Shown piece after piece: positions 1 through 6,399 of a stretch of 15,183 nucleotides of DNA. Position 1 is the first letter of the stretch. Each line of letters begins with the position of its first letter. Made by a program: the position numbers and the translations under genes. Source of the stretch: RGIG7300 sp045649645 (GTDB taxonomy: Bacteria; Bacillota; Clostridia; Oscillospirales; CAG-272); the NCBI GenBank assembly GCA_045649645.1, contig JAZRQH010000005.1:1-15183 (forward strand), written 5' to 3'. The notes under the pieces are model-generated. The model did not search any database. It was not told where the DNA came from and was given only the letters and a program-made list of their open reading frames with translations.

Positions 1-80
1 GGGTCTCATGTTGCTGTAACAACCCGCAGGCTAAGTATGACTGCCCGGTTGCAGTTGCTATCGAAGAAAGCAATAAGTAA
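1..80 (+). CDS. 3' end of an unidentified protein (partial)
   Basis: The frame beginning at base 3 is open from the window edge to a TAA at 78-80 and gives 25 residues ending in AIEESNK. The piece has three consecutive cysteines near its start and a fourth about ten residues later, which could be part of a metal or Fe-S site, but this is too short to assign a family. A strong terminator begins 13 bases after the stop, which supports this being the end of a real + strand gene. The codons used (AAG, GAA, GTT, GCA) resemble those of the neighbouring genes. The start lies outside the window. Confidence 0.5.
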   Translation, partial: VSCCCNNPQAKYDCPVAVAIEESNK

Positions 81-93
81 TTAGATTTACAAC

Positions 94-129
94 AAAAAGC
101 TATCACGAAAATTTCGTGATAGCTTTTTT
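94..129. terminator. Bidirectional Rho-independent terminator
   Basis: A near-perfect palindrome runs from an A-tract through GCTATCACGAAA and its complement into a run of six T. The stem reaches 14 bp or more. The A-tract on the left becomes a T-tract on the minus strand, so it can stop both the + gene ending at 80 and transcripts from the minus-strand protease gene. Its stem resembles the terminators at 4361-4390 and 7571-7600. Confidence 0.85.
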
Positions 130-135
130 ACCTTT

Positions 136-226
136 TCGCGTTCCGAAGGAACATATCGCATCGAAGATATATCGCTCCCAAAGGGAATATCGCATCCGAA
201 GGATATATCGCTTCACCGAAGGTGAA
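136..226. repeat. Array of small hairpins joined by ATATCGC (array 1)
   Basis: Five short inverted repeats follow one another, separated by (A)TATCGC: TTCC-gaa-GGAA (141-151), ATC-gaa-GAT (160-168), TCCC-aaa-GGGA (176-186), ATCC-gaa-GGAT (194-204) and TTCACC-gaa-GGTGAA (212-226). The linkers at 169-175, 187-193 and 205-211 are identical, and 154-159 carries the core TATCGC. The stems differ in sequence but each is perfectly paired, mostly with a GAA triloop. The array sits between a bidirectional terminator and the 3' end of the minus-strand protease gene, so it is probably transcribed as that gene's 3' untranslated region. A second array of the same design lies at 7605-7718. No function is known to me. 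Confidence 0.85.
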
Positions 227-244
227 TGTGTCAACTTGCTTAAC

Positions 245-263
245 ACAGAGGACTGTCCTCTGT
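245..263. repeat. 8-bp inverted repeat after the protease gene
   Basis: ACAGAGGA, a CTG loop and TCCTCTGT form a perfect stem 13 bases beyond the protease stop on the minus strand. No T-tract follows on that strand, so it is a poor terminator by itself. It may be an RNA-stabilising 3' hairpin or an outlying member of the adjacent hairpin array, although the ATATCGC linker is absent here. Confidence 0.5.
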
Positions 264-276
264 ATTATGTATTAAA

Positions 277-1152
277 TCATAACTGTGCAAAGCTGTTTTC
301 GGATTCGCTACGCATTTCCATCGCTGCAAGGTCGGGGTATTTTTCGAACACCGCCGATTTTGCCAGCTCCAGGTCACTGCGGTCGCTGCGTGAGAGCTTA
401 CCGATCTTTTTAAAGCAGTATATGTACATAGCGATCATAAAGCCGATAAATACGAGGATACAGAAAACATTTTCCGTCATGAGTAGAAAATCGTATAAAC
501 CGTGAACCAGCACGGGCATCCAGAGGCTCAGAGCAAGGAATCTCTTTGTGGGGAAAGGATTGCGGGAGTCATCTGTTAAGTTATGCTTTGCCATAAGCTC
601 ATTTTTGTATATATTGGATTTTCTGTTGATGTTCCACATACTGTACCAGAAGCCCATGAACACGCCAAAGAACATATGAGCAGGCACCGACAGTAACATT
701 CTTGTAATGGCAACGCCTATTCCGCCCTCGAACACGTAGAGCACGTTTTCAAGAGCCGCAAAGCCGAGGGACACGAACGCCGCATAGACAATTCCGTCGA
801 ACAGGCTGTTAAAGTGCTTAGATTTTTTTGTTATGAGCAGCATAGCAACCCACTTGAAGAACTCCTCAGCTAACGCAACACCGAAAAACGCATTGAGAAA
901 CTGATACAGATAGTCCGCTGCCGTAACACAGGTGGTGCTTGATTCGGTTATGGTTATCGAACCTGCAAAAGCAGAATCGAGTATGACTTCGAATAACAAC
1001 TCGTAGATTACTGAAGGTATGATGGTCAGTATTCCTGCGCCAAACAACAAAATCAACAGCTTTATAGGCTCTTTTTCCTGCCTGTCCTTAATGAACACAA
1101 AGATGCATAATGCTATGGCTGGTACTAAAGCGGCGAGTGTCAAGGATAACAT
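277..1152 (-). CDS. PrsW-family intramembrane metalloprotease
   Basis: This 291-residue multi-pass membrane protein is a predicted intramembrane protease. PrsW of Bacillus makes the first cut in the anti-sigma factor RsiW; the substrate here is unknown. The family motifs appear in order: EEFFK (residues 96-100, the E-E-x-x-K metal/catalytic motif), GFAALEN (130-136), H159 in a hydrophobic segment and HGLYDF (217-222). The N-terminus is a hydrophobic helix and the tail after about residue 250 is charged and probably cytoplasmic. The start is supported by GGAGG at 1161-1165, eight bases upstream. A consensus promoter lies just beyond it, divergent from the deacetylase promoter. No sigma or anti-sigma gene is in the window to name a target. 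Confidence 0.9.
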   Translation of the reverse strand: MLSLTLAALVPAIALCIFVFIKDRQEKEPIKLLILLFGAGILTIIPSVIYELLFEVILDSAFAGSITITESSTTCVTAADYLYQFLNAFFGVALAEEFFKWVAMLLITKKSKHFNSLFDGIVYAAFVSLGFAALENVLYVFEGGIGVAITRMLLSVPAHMFFGVFMGFWYSMWNINRKSNIYKNELMAKHNLTDDSRNPFPTKRFLALSLWMPVLVHGLYDFLLMTENVFCILVFIGFMIAMYIYCFKKIGKLSRSDRSDLELAKSAVFEKYPDLAAMEMRSESENSFAQL

Positions 1153-1183
1153 TTTTTAAACCTCCGTGAGTCGGTGTGTTTTA

Positions 1184-1212
1184 ATTGTACCAAGATATGG
1201 GTGCGGTGTCAA
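1184..1212 (-). promoter_or_regulatory. Sigma-A promoter for the PrsW-family gene
   Basis: On the minus strand TTGACA (1207-1212), a 17-base spacer and TACAAT (1184-1189) form a near-consensus promoter. It lies about 30 bases upstream of the protease start codon and points away from the deacetylase promoter. Confidence 0.8.
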
Positions 1213-1234
1213 TAACATTATGGATATCCGCACC
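1200..1234. promoter_or_regulatory. Inverted repeat between divergent promoters (possible operator)
   Basis: GGTGCGG (1200-1206) and CCGCACC (1228-1234) are perfect 7-bp arms separated by 21 bases. The left arm lies in the protease promoter spacer next to its -35 box, and the right arm is 15 bases upstream of the deacetylase -35 box. The position suits a regulator acting on both genes. It could also be an unrelated chance repeat. Confidence 0.4.
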
Positions 1235-1249
1235 GATAAGGCTTTCGCA

Positions 1250-1278
1250 TTGACATTCTTCTTTGTATATGTTACTAT
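1250..1278 (+). promoter_or_regulatory. Sigma-A promoter for the deacetylase/alpha-galactosidase operon
   Basis: TTGACA (1250-1255) is followed after 17 bases by TACTAT (1273-1278), preceded by an extended -10 TGT. The predicted transcript starts near 1285, leaving a leader of about 20 bases with AGGAG at 1296-1300. Confidence 0.8.
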
Positions 1279-1306
1279 TTAATTAATCACAACACAGGAG
1301 TACAGT

Positions 1307-2167
1307 ATGAACTACGTCTATCTGCGCTTTCCCGGCGGTAAGCCAAAGGCTTTTACAATAAGCTATGACGACGGCTATATCTATGACCTTAAATTAGCCG
1401 ATGTTATCGACCGCCACGGAATAAAATGTACATTTAATATAGTGAGCGGCGCTCTTAACGGTGACTGGGGAGCCGAGCATATGACAGCGGAAGAAATAAA
1501 GTCACTTATTGCCCGCGGTCACGAGATTGCCGTACACGGAGTTACCCATACCGCAAACGGTCTGCAGAATGTGACCCTGGGAATCGCCGAATGCTACGAA
1601 TCACGAAAGGCCATAGAGGAAACGCTGGGAATAATATCCCGCGGCTTTGCTTATCCAAACTCGGGTATAAACGATTTTACTACCGGTGTCAGCTATGAAA
1701 AGATCAGAGGTTACTTACAAGACCTCGGCTATTCCTATGCCCGTTCGGACGAAAAGAATTTTGATTATTTTCTCATCCCCACCGACTGGTACGACTGGCA
1801 GCCTACCGTTCACCACGACAGCCGCCGCGTAAACGAATATGCAGATATGTTCCTTGATATCAAGCCAGACGGACAGAACGGCAAGGGCGGTCTTCCCAGA
1901 CTCTTCCACATTTTCGGACACACAAACGAATTTGAACGTAAGGGCAATTGGGATCACCTCGAAGCACTCTGCGAAAAGTTAGGCGGCAAGGACGATATCT
2001 GGTATGCCACTAACCTTGAGATACACGATTACGTAGAGGATTATCAAAGATTAAAATTTAATCTTGACCACACCCGTGTCTACAACCCCTCGGCAAGAAC
2101 GGTATGGATCTATGCAAAGAAAAAGACGTTTGAAATTCCCCCCGGGGAAACTGTCAGCTTGATATAA
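1307..2167 (+). CDS. CE4-type polysaccharide/sugar deacetylase (NodB homology)
   Basis: This 286-residue protein is a predicted metal-dependent deacetylase of carbohydrate esterase family 4. The metal motif SYDDGY (19-24, D21/D22) and the pair H77/H81 in HGVTH give the Asp-His-His triad. GFAYPNSG (113-120) replaces the usual R-x-P-x-G motif and lacks its arginine. GHTNEF (204-209) may supply the later catalytic histidine. After about residue 255 a small beta-rich tail follows. There is no signal peptide, so it acts in the cytoplasm, unlike peptidoglycan deacetylases. AGGAG lies six bases before the ATG. The alpha-galactosidase starts 24 bases after the stop with no promoter between, so the two are co-transcribed and probably act on the same glycan. 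The substrate cannot be read from the sequence. Confidence 0.85.
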   Translation: MNYVYLRFPGGKPKAFTISYDDGYIYDLKLADVIDRHGIKCTFNIVSGALNGDWGAEHMTAEEIKSLIARGHEIAVHGVTHTANGLQNVTLGIAECYESRKAIEETLGIISRGFAYPNSGINDFTTGVSYEKIRGYLQDLGYSYARSDEKNFDYFLIPTDWYDWQPTVHHDSRRVNEYADMFLDIKPDGQNGKGGLPRLFHIFGHTNEFERKGNWDHLEALCEKLGGKDDIWYATNLEIHDYVEDYQRLKFNLDHTRVYNPSARTVWIYAKKKTFEIPPGETVSLI

Positions 2168-2191
2168 TGACGTTATATACAGAGGAAGAGT

Positions 2192-4360
2192 ATGGCAATA
2201 GTTTTTAACGAAGAAAACAAACACTTTTACCTTGAGGGTAAGGATATCTCATATATTTTCAGGATAAATCGCATAGGCTTTGCAGAGCATCTTTACTTCG
2301 GCCGCCGTGTCGGCAGAGAGGATATGGAGTATATGCAAAGCATCGGCTCAGGCTCCGCCTATGCTCAGATGCCCAACGAAAGAAATCAGTGCTATTCATA
2401 CTACAATCCCGAGATCTGCTTTTACGGTACCGGAGATTACCGTGAGCCTACCGTTACGGTCAAAAATCCCTTGGGCGACCGCTTGTGCAGACTTCATTAT
2501 ACGGGACATGAAATAGTATCCGAAAAGCCGAAAATAAAGGGCATGCCCTCCCTTAGCGGCGGACAGACCCTGGTGCTTCACCTTGAGGACGAGCATACTC
2601 ATTTTGCGGCTGATCTTTATTATACCGTTTACGACGAATATCCGGTTATTGCAAGAAGAACGGTTTTTAAGAACAACTCCGACCAAGATCTGATTTTAGA
2701 CAGAGCATATTCCTTTAATCTTTCTCTTGCTCGCAGCGATTATAAAATACTGTCTCTTCAGGGCTCTTGGGGATATGAAAGACAGATGCAATATACCGAT
2801 ATGCACAGAGGAGTAGTATCTATAGACTCTAAAAGATGTACTTCCTCTGCAATATTAAATCCCTTTATGGCTTTGCTTTCTCCCGATGCAGGCGAGGACA
2901 GCGGCAGTGTTATAGGTGTTAACCTTGTTTATTCCTCTTCCTATGTTCTGAAGGTAGAGGGGACCTCCGAGGGTAAGGGCAATATCTGCGGAGGAATTAA
3001 CGATTTTGATTTTGAATGGCATCTTGCACCTGCAGAGGAGCTGGAGACCCCCGAAGCAGTCATCGTATATTCGGACGAGGGTCTTGGTAAGATGAGCCGC
3101 GCATATCACGACGTATACAGAGATAGGCTGATCAATCCCCGCTTTGTAAAAAAACAAAGACCCATCGTTATAAACAACTGGGAGGGTACCTATTTTAATT
3201 TCAATACCGAGAAGCTTTGTGAGATGGCAAAGGCGGTCAAGGGTCTGGGTATAGATACCTTTGTGTTGGATGACGGTTGGTTCGGTCACAGAGATGACGA
3301 TTCCTCAAGTCTGGGAGACTGGTTCGTTTATGAAAAAAAGCTGCCCGGAGGCTTGAAGCCGATCATAGATGCAGTTCACGAAAACGGTATGAAATTCGGC
3401 CTCTGGTTCGAGCCCGAAATGATAAGCGAGGATTCCGAGCTTTTTCGAGCGCATCCCGACTATGCCATCGGCGTTCCCGGAAGGGACAGATGCAAGTCAA
3501 GACGTCAGTTTATGCTTGACCTTACCAGAGCGGACGTAAGGGACTATATCGTAAACACGGTAAACAAGATAATTTCCGAAAACGAGATCGACTACGTTAA
3601 ATGGGACTATAACCGAAACGTTACGGACAACTATTCTTTGGGTCTCCCTGCTGAAAAGCAAAAGGAGTTTGCCCACAGATACGCTCTGGGATTATATGAT
3701 ATATGCGAGAGAATAGTAAACAAGAATCCCGACGTCATTTTTGAGGGCTGTGCGGGCGGCGGTGCAAGATTCGATCCCGCTATGCTGTACTATTTCCCGC
3801 AGATCTGGACAAGCGACAACACCGATGCAGAGGAGAGAACAAAGACCCAGTACGGAACGTCGATCTGTTATCCCATATCGGCAATGAGCTGTCACGTTTC
3901 CGCTATCCCCAACCACCAGACCAGACGAAGCTGCGAAATGAGAACAAGAGCGGATATAGCTCATCTCGGTCCCACAGGCTATGAGCTTGACCCCACTCTT
4001 TTTACAGACGAGGACAAGGAGCTTGTTTCGGCGCAGATCAAGGCATACAAAGAGGACAGAGAGCTTGTTCTTGAGGCGGATCTGTTCCGTACCGACAACC
4101 CCTTTGAGGGAAACTATTTTGGATTTATGCAGGTTTCAAAGGACAAGTCAAGGGCAAAGCTGACATGCTACAGACGCATGAACTCAAAGGATGAGATTAA
4201 GTTTGTTTATCCCAAGGGACTTGATCCCAATAAGCGCTATTATATTCCCGAGAGGGAGCAAACGCTTTTGGGAAGCACTATTATGTATGCGGGAATCCAG
4301 CCCTACTTTTCACCCCGTGATTTTGTAACAAGAGTATTCCATTTCATCGAGGTGGAATAG
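2192..4360 (+). CDS. GH36 alpha-galactosidase
   Basis: At 722 residues this has the full length of bacterial GH36 enzymes, which release terminal alpha-galactose from oligosaccharides such as raffinose or melibiose by a retaining mechanism. An N-terminal beta-sandwich (to about 320) precedes the TIM barrel, which begins at NNWEGTYFNF (328-337). Barrel motifs include DDGWFG (360-365), LGDW (374-377), GLWFEPEMIS (403-412), KWDYNR with nucleophile D472, the substrate loop CAGGGAR (520-526), and SDNTDAEER with acid/base D542. These residues match true alpha-galactosidases. No signal peptide is present, so imported sugars are the likely substrate. The start is set by a purine-rich AGAGGAAGAG just upstream. 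It is the second gene of the deacetylase operon and ends at a terminator immediately after the stop. Confidence 0.95.
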   Translation: MAIVFNEENKHFYLEGKDISYIFRINRIGFAEHLYFGRRVGREDMEYMQSIGSGSAYAQMPNERNQCYSYYNPEICFYGTGDYREPTVTVKNPLGDRLCRLHYTGHEIVSEKPKIKGMPSLSGGQTLVLHLEDEHTHFAADLYYTVYDEYPVIARRTVFKNNSDQDLILDRAYSFNLSLARSDYKILSLQGSWGYERQMQYTDMHRGVVSIDSKRCTSSAILNPFMALLSPDAGEDSGSVIGVNLVYSSSYVLKVEGTSEGKGNICGGINDFDFEWHLAPAEELETPEAVIVYSDEGLGKMSRAYHDVYRDRLINPRFVKKQRPIVINNWEGTYFNFNTEKLCEMAKAVKGLGIDTFVLDDGWFGHRDDDSSSLGDWFVYEKKLPGGLKPIIDAVHENGMKFGLWFEPEMISEDSELFRAHPDYAIGVPGRDRCKSRRQFMLDLTRADVRDYIVNTVNKIISENEIDYVKWDYNRNVTDNYSLGLPAEKQKEFAHRYALGLYDICERIVNKNPDVIFEGCAGGGARFDPAMLYYFPQIWTSDNTDAEERTKTQYGTSICYPISAMSCHVSAIPNHQTRRSCEMRTRADIAHLGPTGYELDPTLFTDEDKELVSAQIKAYKEDRELVLEADLFRTDNPFEGNYFGFMQVSKDKSRAKLTCYRRMNSKDEIKFVYPKGLDPNKRYYIPEREQTLLGSTIMYAGIQPYFSPRDFVTRVFHFIEVE

Positions 4361-4390
4361 AAAAAAGCTGTCACAACGTGGCAGCTTTTT
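4361..4390 (+). terminator. Rho-independent terminator after the alpha-galactosidase gene
   Basis: AAAAAGCTGTCAC and GTGGCAGCTTTTT pair around an AAC loop with one G-T wobble, followed by the T-run. It starts at the first base after the stop codon. It closely matches the terminator at 7571-7600. Confidence 0.85.
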
Positions 4391-4393
4391 ATA

Positions 4394-4423
4394 TTGACAA
4401 CACACACTAAAAAATGATAAAAT
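4394..4423 (+). promoter_or_regulatory. Sigma-A promoter for the DUF4838 gene
   Basis: TTGACA (4394-4399), an 18-base spacer and TAAAAT (4418-4423), with an extended -10 TGA, start immediately after the preceding terminator. The -10 region TGATAAAAT is shared with the promoter at 6335-6363. Confidence 0.75.
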
Positions 4424-4454
4424 AACCTTAGAAACTCTCTATGGAGGAAACAAT

Positions 4455-6326
4455 ATGATTATTAAGATTGCCGAGATAGGCAAACACGAAACTATATCCT
4501 TTGCGGCAGGAGAGCTTTGCCGTATTTTAAAGGAGATGGATCCCACAACCGTCTTTGATCGCCGCAGATATGATGCATACGATCCCTCAAAGACCGATTT
4601 TCTCTGGATCGGTATGGGAGATTGGGTTGAGGCGAGCGGAAGAGACAGTATTTATATAGACGTAAATAACGCCCAAGGTGTTATCAGCGGTTCAAACGAA
4701 TGTAGTGTACTCATGGCGGTTTACCGCTTTACCTATATGCTCGGCTGCAGATTTCTTCGTCCCGGCATTGACGGCGAAAAGATACCTCAGAAGGAGCTTA
4801 CTCCCGAGGTGCTTACAGCAAATGTAAGCTACACCCCCTCATATTTCCACCGTGCTATCTGTATCGAGGGTTCAACCAGTACAGAGCACGTTTACAACAC
4901 CATCGACTGGCTGCCCAAGGTGGGACTCAGCGGATATTTCGTTCAGTTCTTCACACCCAACGTATTCTTCCGCCGTTATTACGGAGCTCATATAGTTGAC
5001 GCCGACGTTGACGCTATGATGGAGCCTCTTAAGGACGAGATAACCAAGCGTAGCCTTAAGTACCACGCAGTAGGTCACGGCTGGACCTGCGAATCCTTCA
5101 ATATCAGCACCACAGGCTGGCTTGAGTTCAAGGGCGAGACCCCCGAGGATATGAAGGAGGTCATCGCTATGCTTGACGGCAAGCGTGAGCTCTATCACGG
5201 TATCCCCGCCAACACTAACCTCTGCTACTCTAACCCCTATGCAAGGGAGAAGATAACAGATTGCTTTGTAAACTACTGTAAGAATCATCCCGAGGTAAAG
5301 TATCTCCACTTCTGGCTGGCGGATGAAGCCAACAACCAGTGCGAGTGTGATGGCTGCCGTGACACTCTGCCCTCTGACTTCTACGTTATGATGCTCAACG
5401 ACATCGACCGCAAGCTCACCGAAGCAGGCGTTGATACCAAGGTAGTTTGCCTTATTTACAACGAGCTTCTCTATACTCCCATAAACGGCAATCTCAACAA
5501 TCCTGAGCGCTTTACTCTTATGTTTGCGCCCATAACCCGTTCCTACTCTCACTCCTACAGCGAGATAGACAAGGACAAAAAGGTAGAGATCAAGCCTTAT
5601 ATCCGTAACAAGTTCAATGCTCCTACTTCTGTTGAAGAAAACGTTGCTATGCTTGAGGGCTGGAAGGCACAGAGCTTCAGCGACAGCTTTATCTTTGACT
5701 ATCACCTTATGTGGGATCACCACACCGACCCCGGCTACTACTACGTGGCAAAGACTCTGCATAGCGATATGGCAAATCTCGACAAGCTCGGTCTTGACGG
5801 TATGGTAAGCTGTCAGCTCCAGCGTGTGGGACTTCCTACCGGTCTTCCCCAGTACGCTATGGCATCCGCCCTGTGGGATAAGAGCTGCAGCTTTGAGGAC
5901 GTATCAAGTGAATACTTTACCGCTGCCTTTGGCGAGAACGGTGCAGCTGTTGAAAAATATCTATCCACTCTTTCCGACCTCTTTGATCCCGAGTTTGTAA
6001 GAGCTGAAAAGAAAAAGGATGCCGAGGTAGTTATAAAGGACTACACCGAGGCAAAGGATGTTATAAACACCTTTAAGGAAGAGTTTATAGACAAAAACGT
6101 ATGTCTGTCTCCAGACTGGCAGTATCTTGAGATCCATGCTGAGCTTTGTCTCATGCTCGCCGACGTATATATCAAGATCTACGAAGGTAAGGTTGAGGAA
6201 GCCGAGGCGGTATTTGAAGAACTCAAAAAGTACGTTCACGAGGTAAAGCAGGACTGCTACAACGTTCTTGATGAAAAGTTCATTATAGACGACCTTTGGA
6301 AGTACTACAGACTTCACATAAAGTGA
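4455..6326 (+). CDS. DUF4838 domain protein, glycoside-hydrolase-like
   Basis: This 623-residue soluble protein resembles DUF4838 proteins, which are related to the alpha-glucuronidase (GH67) architecture. The N-terminal 120 residues look like the GH67-type beta/alpha domain, including LGCRFLRPG (96-104). A TIM-barrel-like core follows. The most characteristic stretch is WLADEANNQCECDGC (287-301), with D290/E291 as candidate catalytic acids and C296, C298 and C301 as a possible metal or structural cluster. The C-terminal 120 residues are helical. No signal peptide is visible, so it should act on imported saccharides. GGAGG at 4443-4447 fits the chosen ATG. The gene has its own promoter and is followed 73 bases later by a Gfo/Idh enzyme. 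Its enzymatic activity is unproven, and its substrate is inferred only as a carbohydrate. Confidence 0.8.
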   Translation: MIIKIAEIGKHETISFAAGELCRILKEMDPTTVFDRRRYDAYDPSKTDFLWIGMGDWVEASGRDSIYIDVNNAQGVISGSNECSVLMAVYRFTYMLGCRFLRPGIDGEKIPQKELTPEVLTANVSYTPSYFHRAICIEGSTSTEHVYNTIDWLPKVGLSGYFVQFFTPNVFFRRYYGAHIVDADVDAMMEPLKDEITKRSLKYHAVGHGWTCESFNISTTGWLEFKGETPEDMKEVIAMLDGKRELYHGIPANTNLCYSNPYAREKITDCFVNYCKNHPEVKYLHFWLADEANNQCECDGCRDTLPSDFYVMMLNDIDRKLTEAGVDTKVVCLIYNELLYTPINGNLNNPERFTLMFAPITRSYSHSYSEIDKDKKVEIKPYIRNKFNAPTSVEENVAMLEGWKAQSFSDSFIFDYHLMWDHHTDPGYYYVAKTLHSDMANLDKLGLDGMVSCQLQRVGLPTGLPQYAMASALWDKSCSFEDVSSEYFTAAFGENGAAVEKYLSTLSDLFDPEFVRAEKKKDAEVVIKDYTEAKDVINTFKEEFIDKNVCLSPDWQYLEIHAELCLMLADVYIKIYEGKVEEAEAVFEELKKYVHEVKQDCYNVLDEKFIIDDLWKYYRLHIK

Positions 6327-6361
6327 TAAAATCATTGACATTTATCATAATAACTGATAAA
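6324..6361. promoter_or_regulatory. Three alternating TGATAAA boxes (possible operator)
   Basis: TGATAAA occurs at 6324-6330, inverted as TTTATCA at 6341-6347, and again at 6355-6361. The first and second flank the -35 box; the second and third form a perfect 7-bp inverted repeat with a 7-base loop between -35 and -10. This would place a bound repressor directly on the promoter. AT-rich promoter DNA can produce such repeats by chance, so the call is tentative. Confidence 0.4.
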
Positions 6362-6363
6362 AT
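6335..6363 (+). promoter_or_regulatory. Sigma-A promoter for the Gfo/Idh gene
   Basis: TTGACA (6335-6340), exactly 17 bases, then TAAAAT (6358-6363) with an extended -10 TGA. It lies directly after the DUF4838 stop and about 37 bases upstream of the next start codon. Confidence 0.8.
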
Positions 6364-6399
6364 ATAACCAATAAATATTTTCGTTCGGAGGAAATAATA

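Noticed and set aside
116..505. Plus-strand open frame of 129 codons across hairpin array 1
   Set aside because: It begins in the terminator, runs through non-coding hairpins and then antisense to the protease. It has no ribosome site.
4441..4458. Five-codon open frame (MEETI) overlapping the DUF4838 start
   Set aside because: It simply contains the ribosome-binding site of the next gene and has no such site of its own; it is too short to support as a leader peptide.
4872..5762. Minus-strand open frame of 296 codons inside the DUF4838 gene
   Set aside because: It is antisense to a well-supported gene, Val-rich without motifs, and has no promoter or Shine-Dalgarno sequence.
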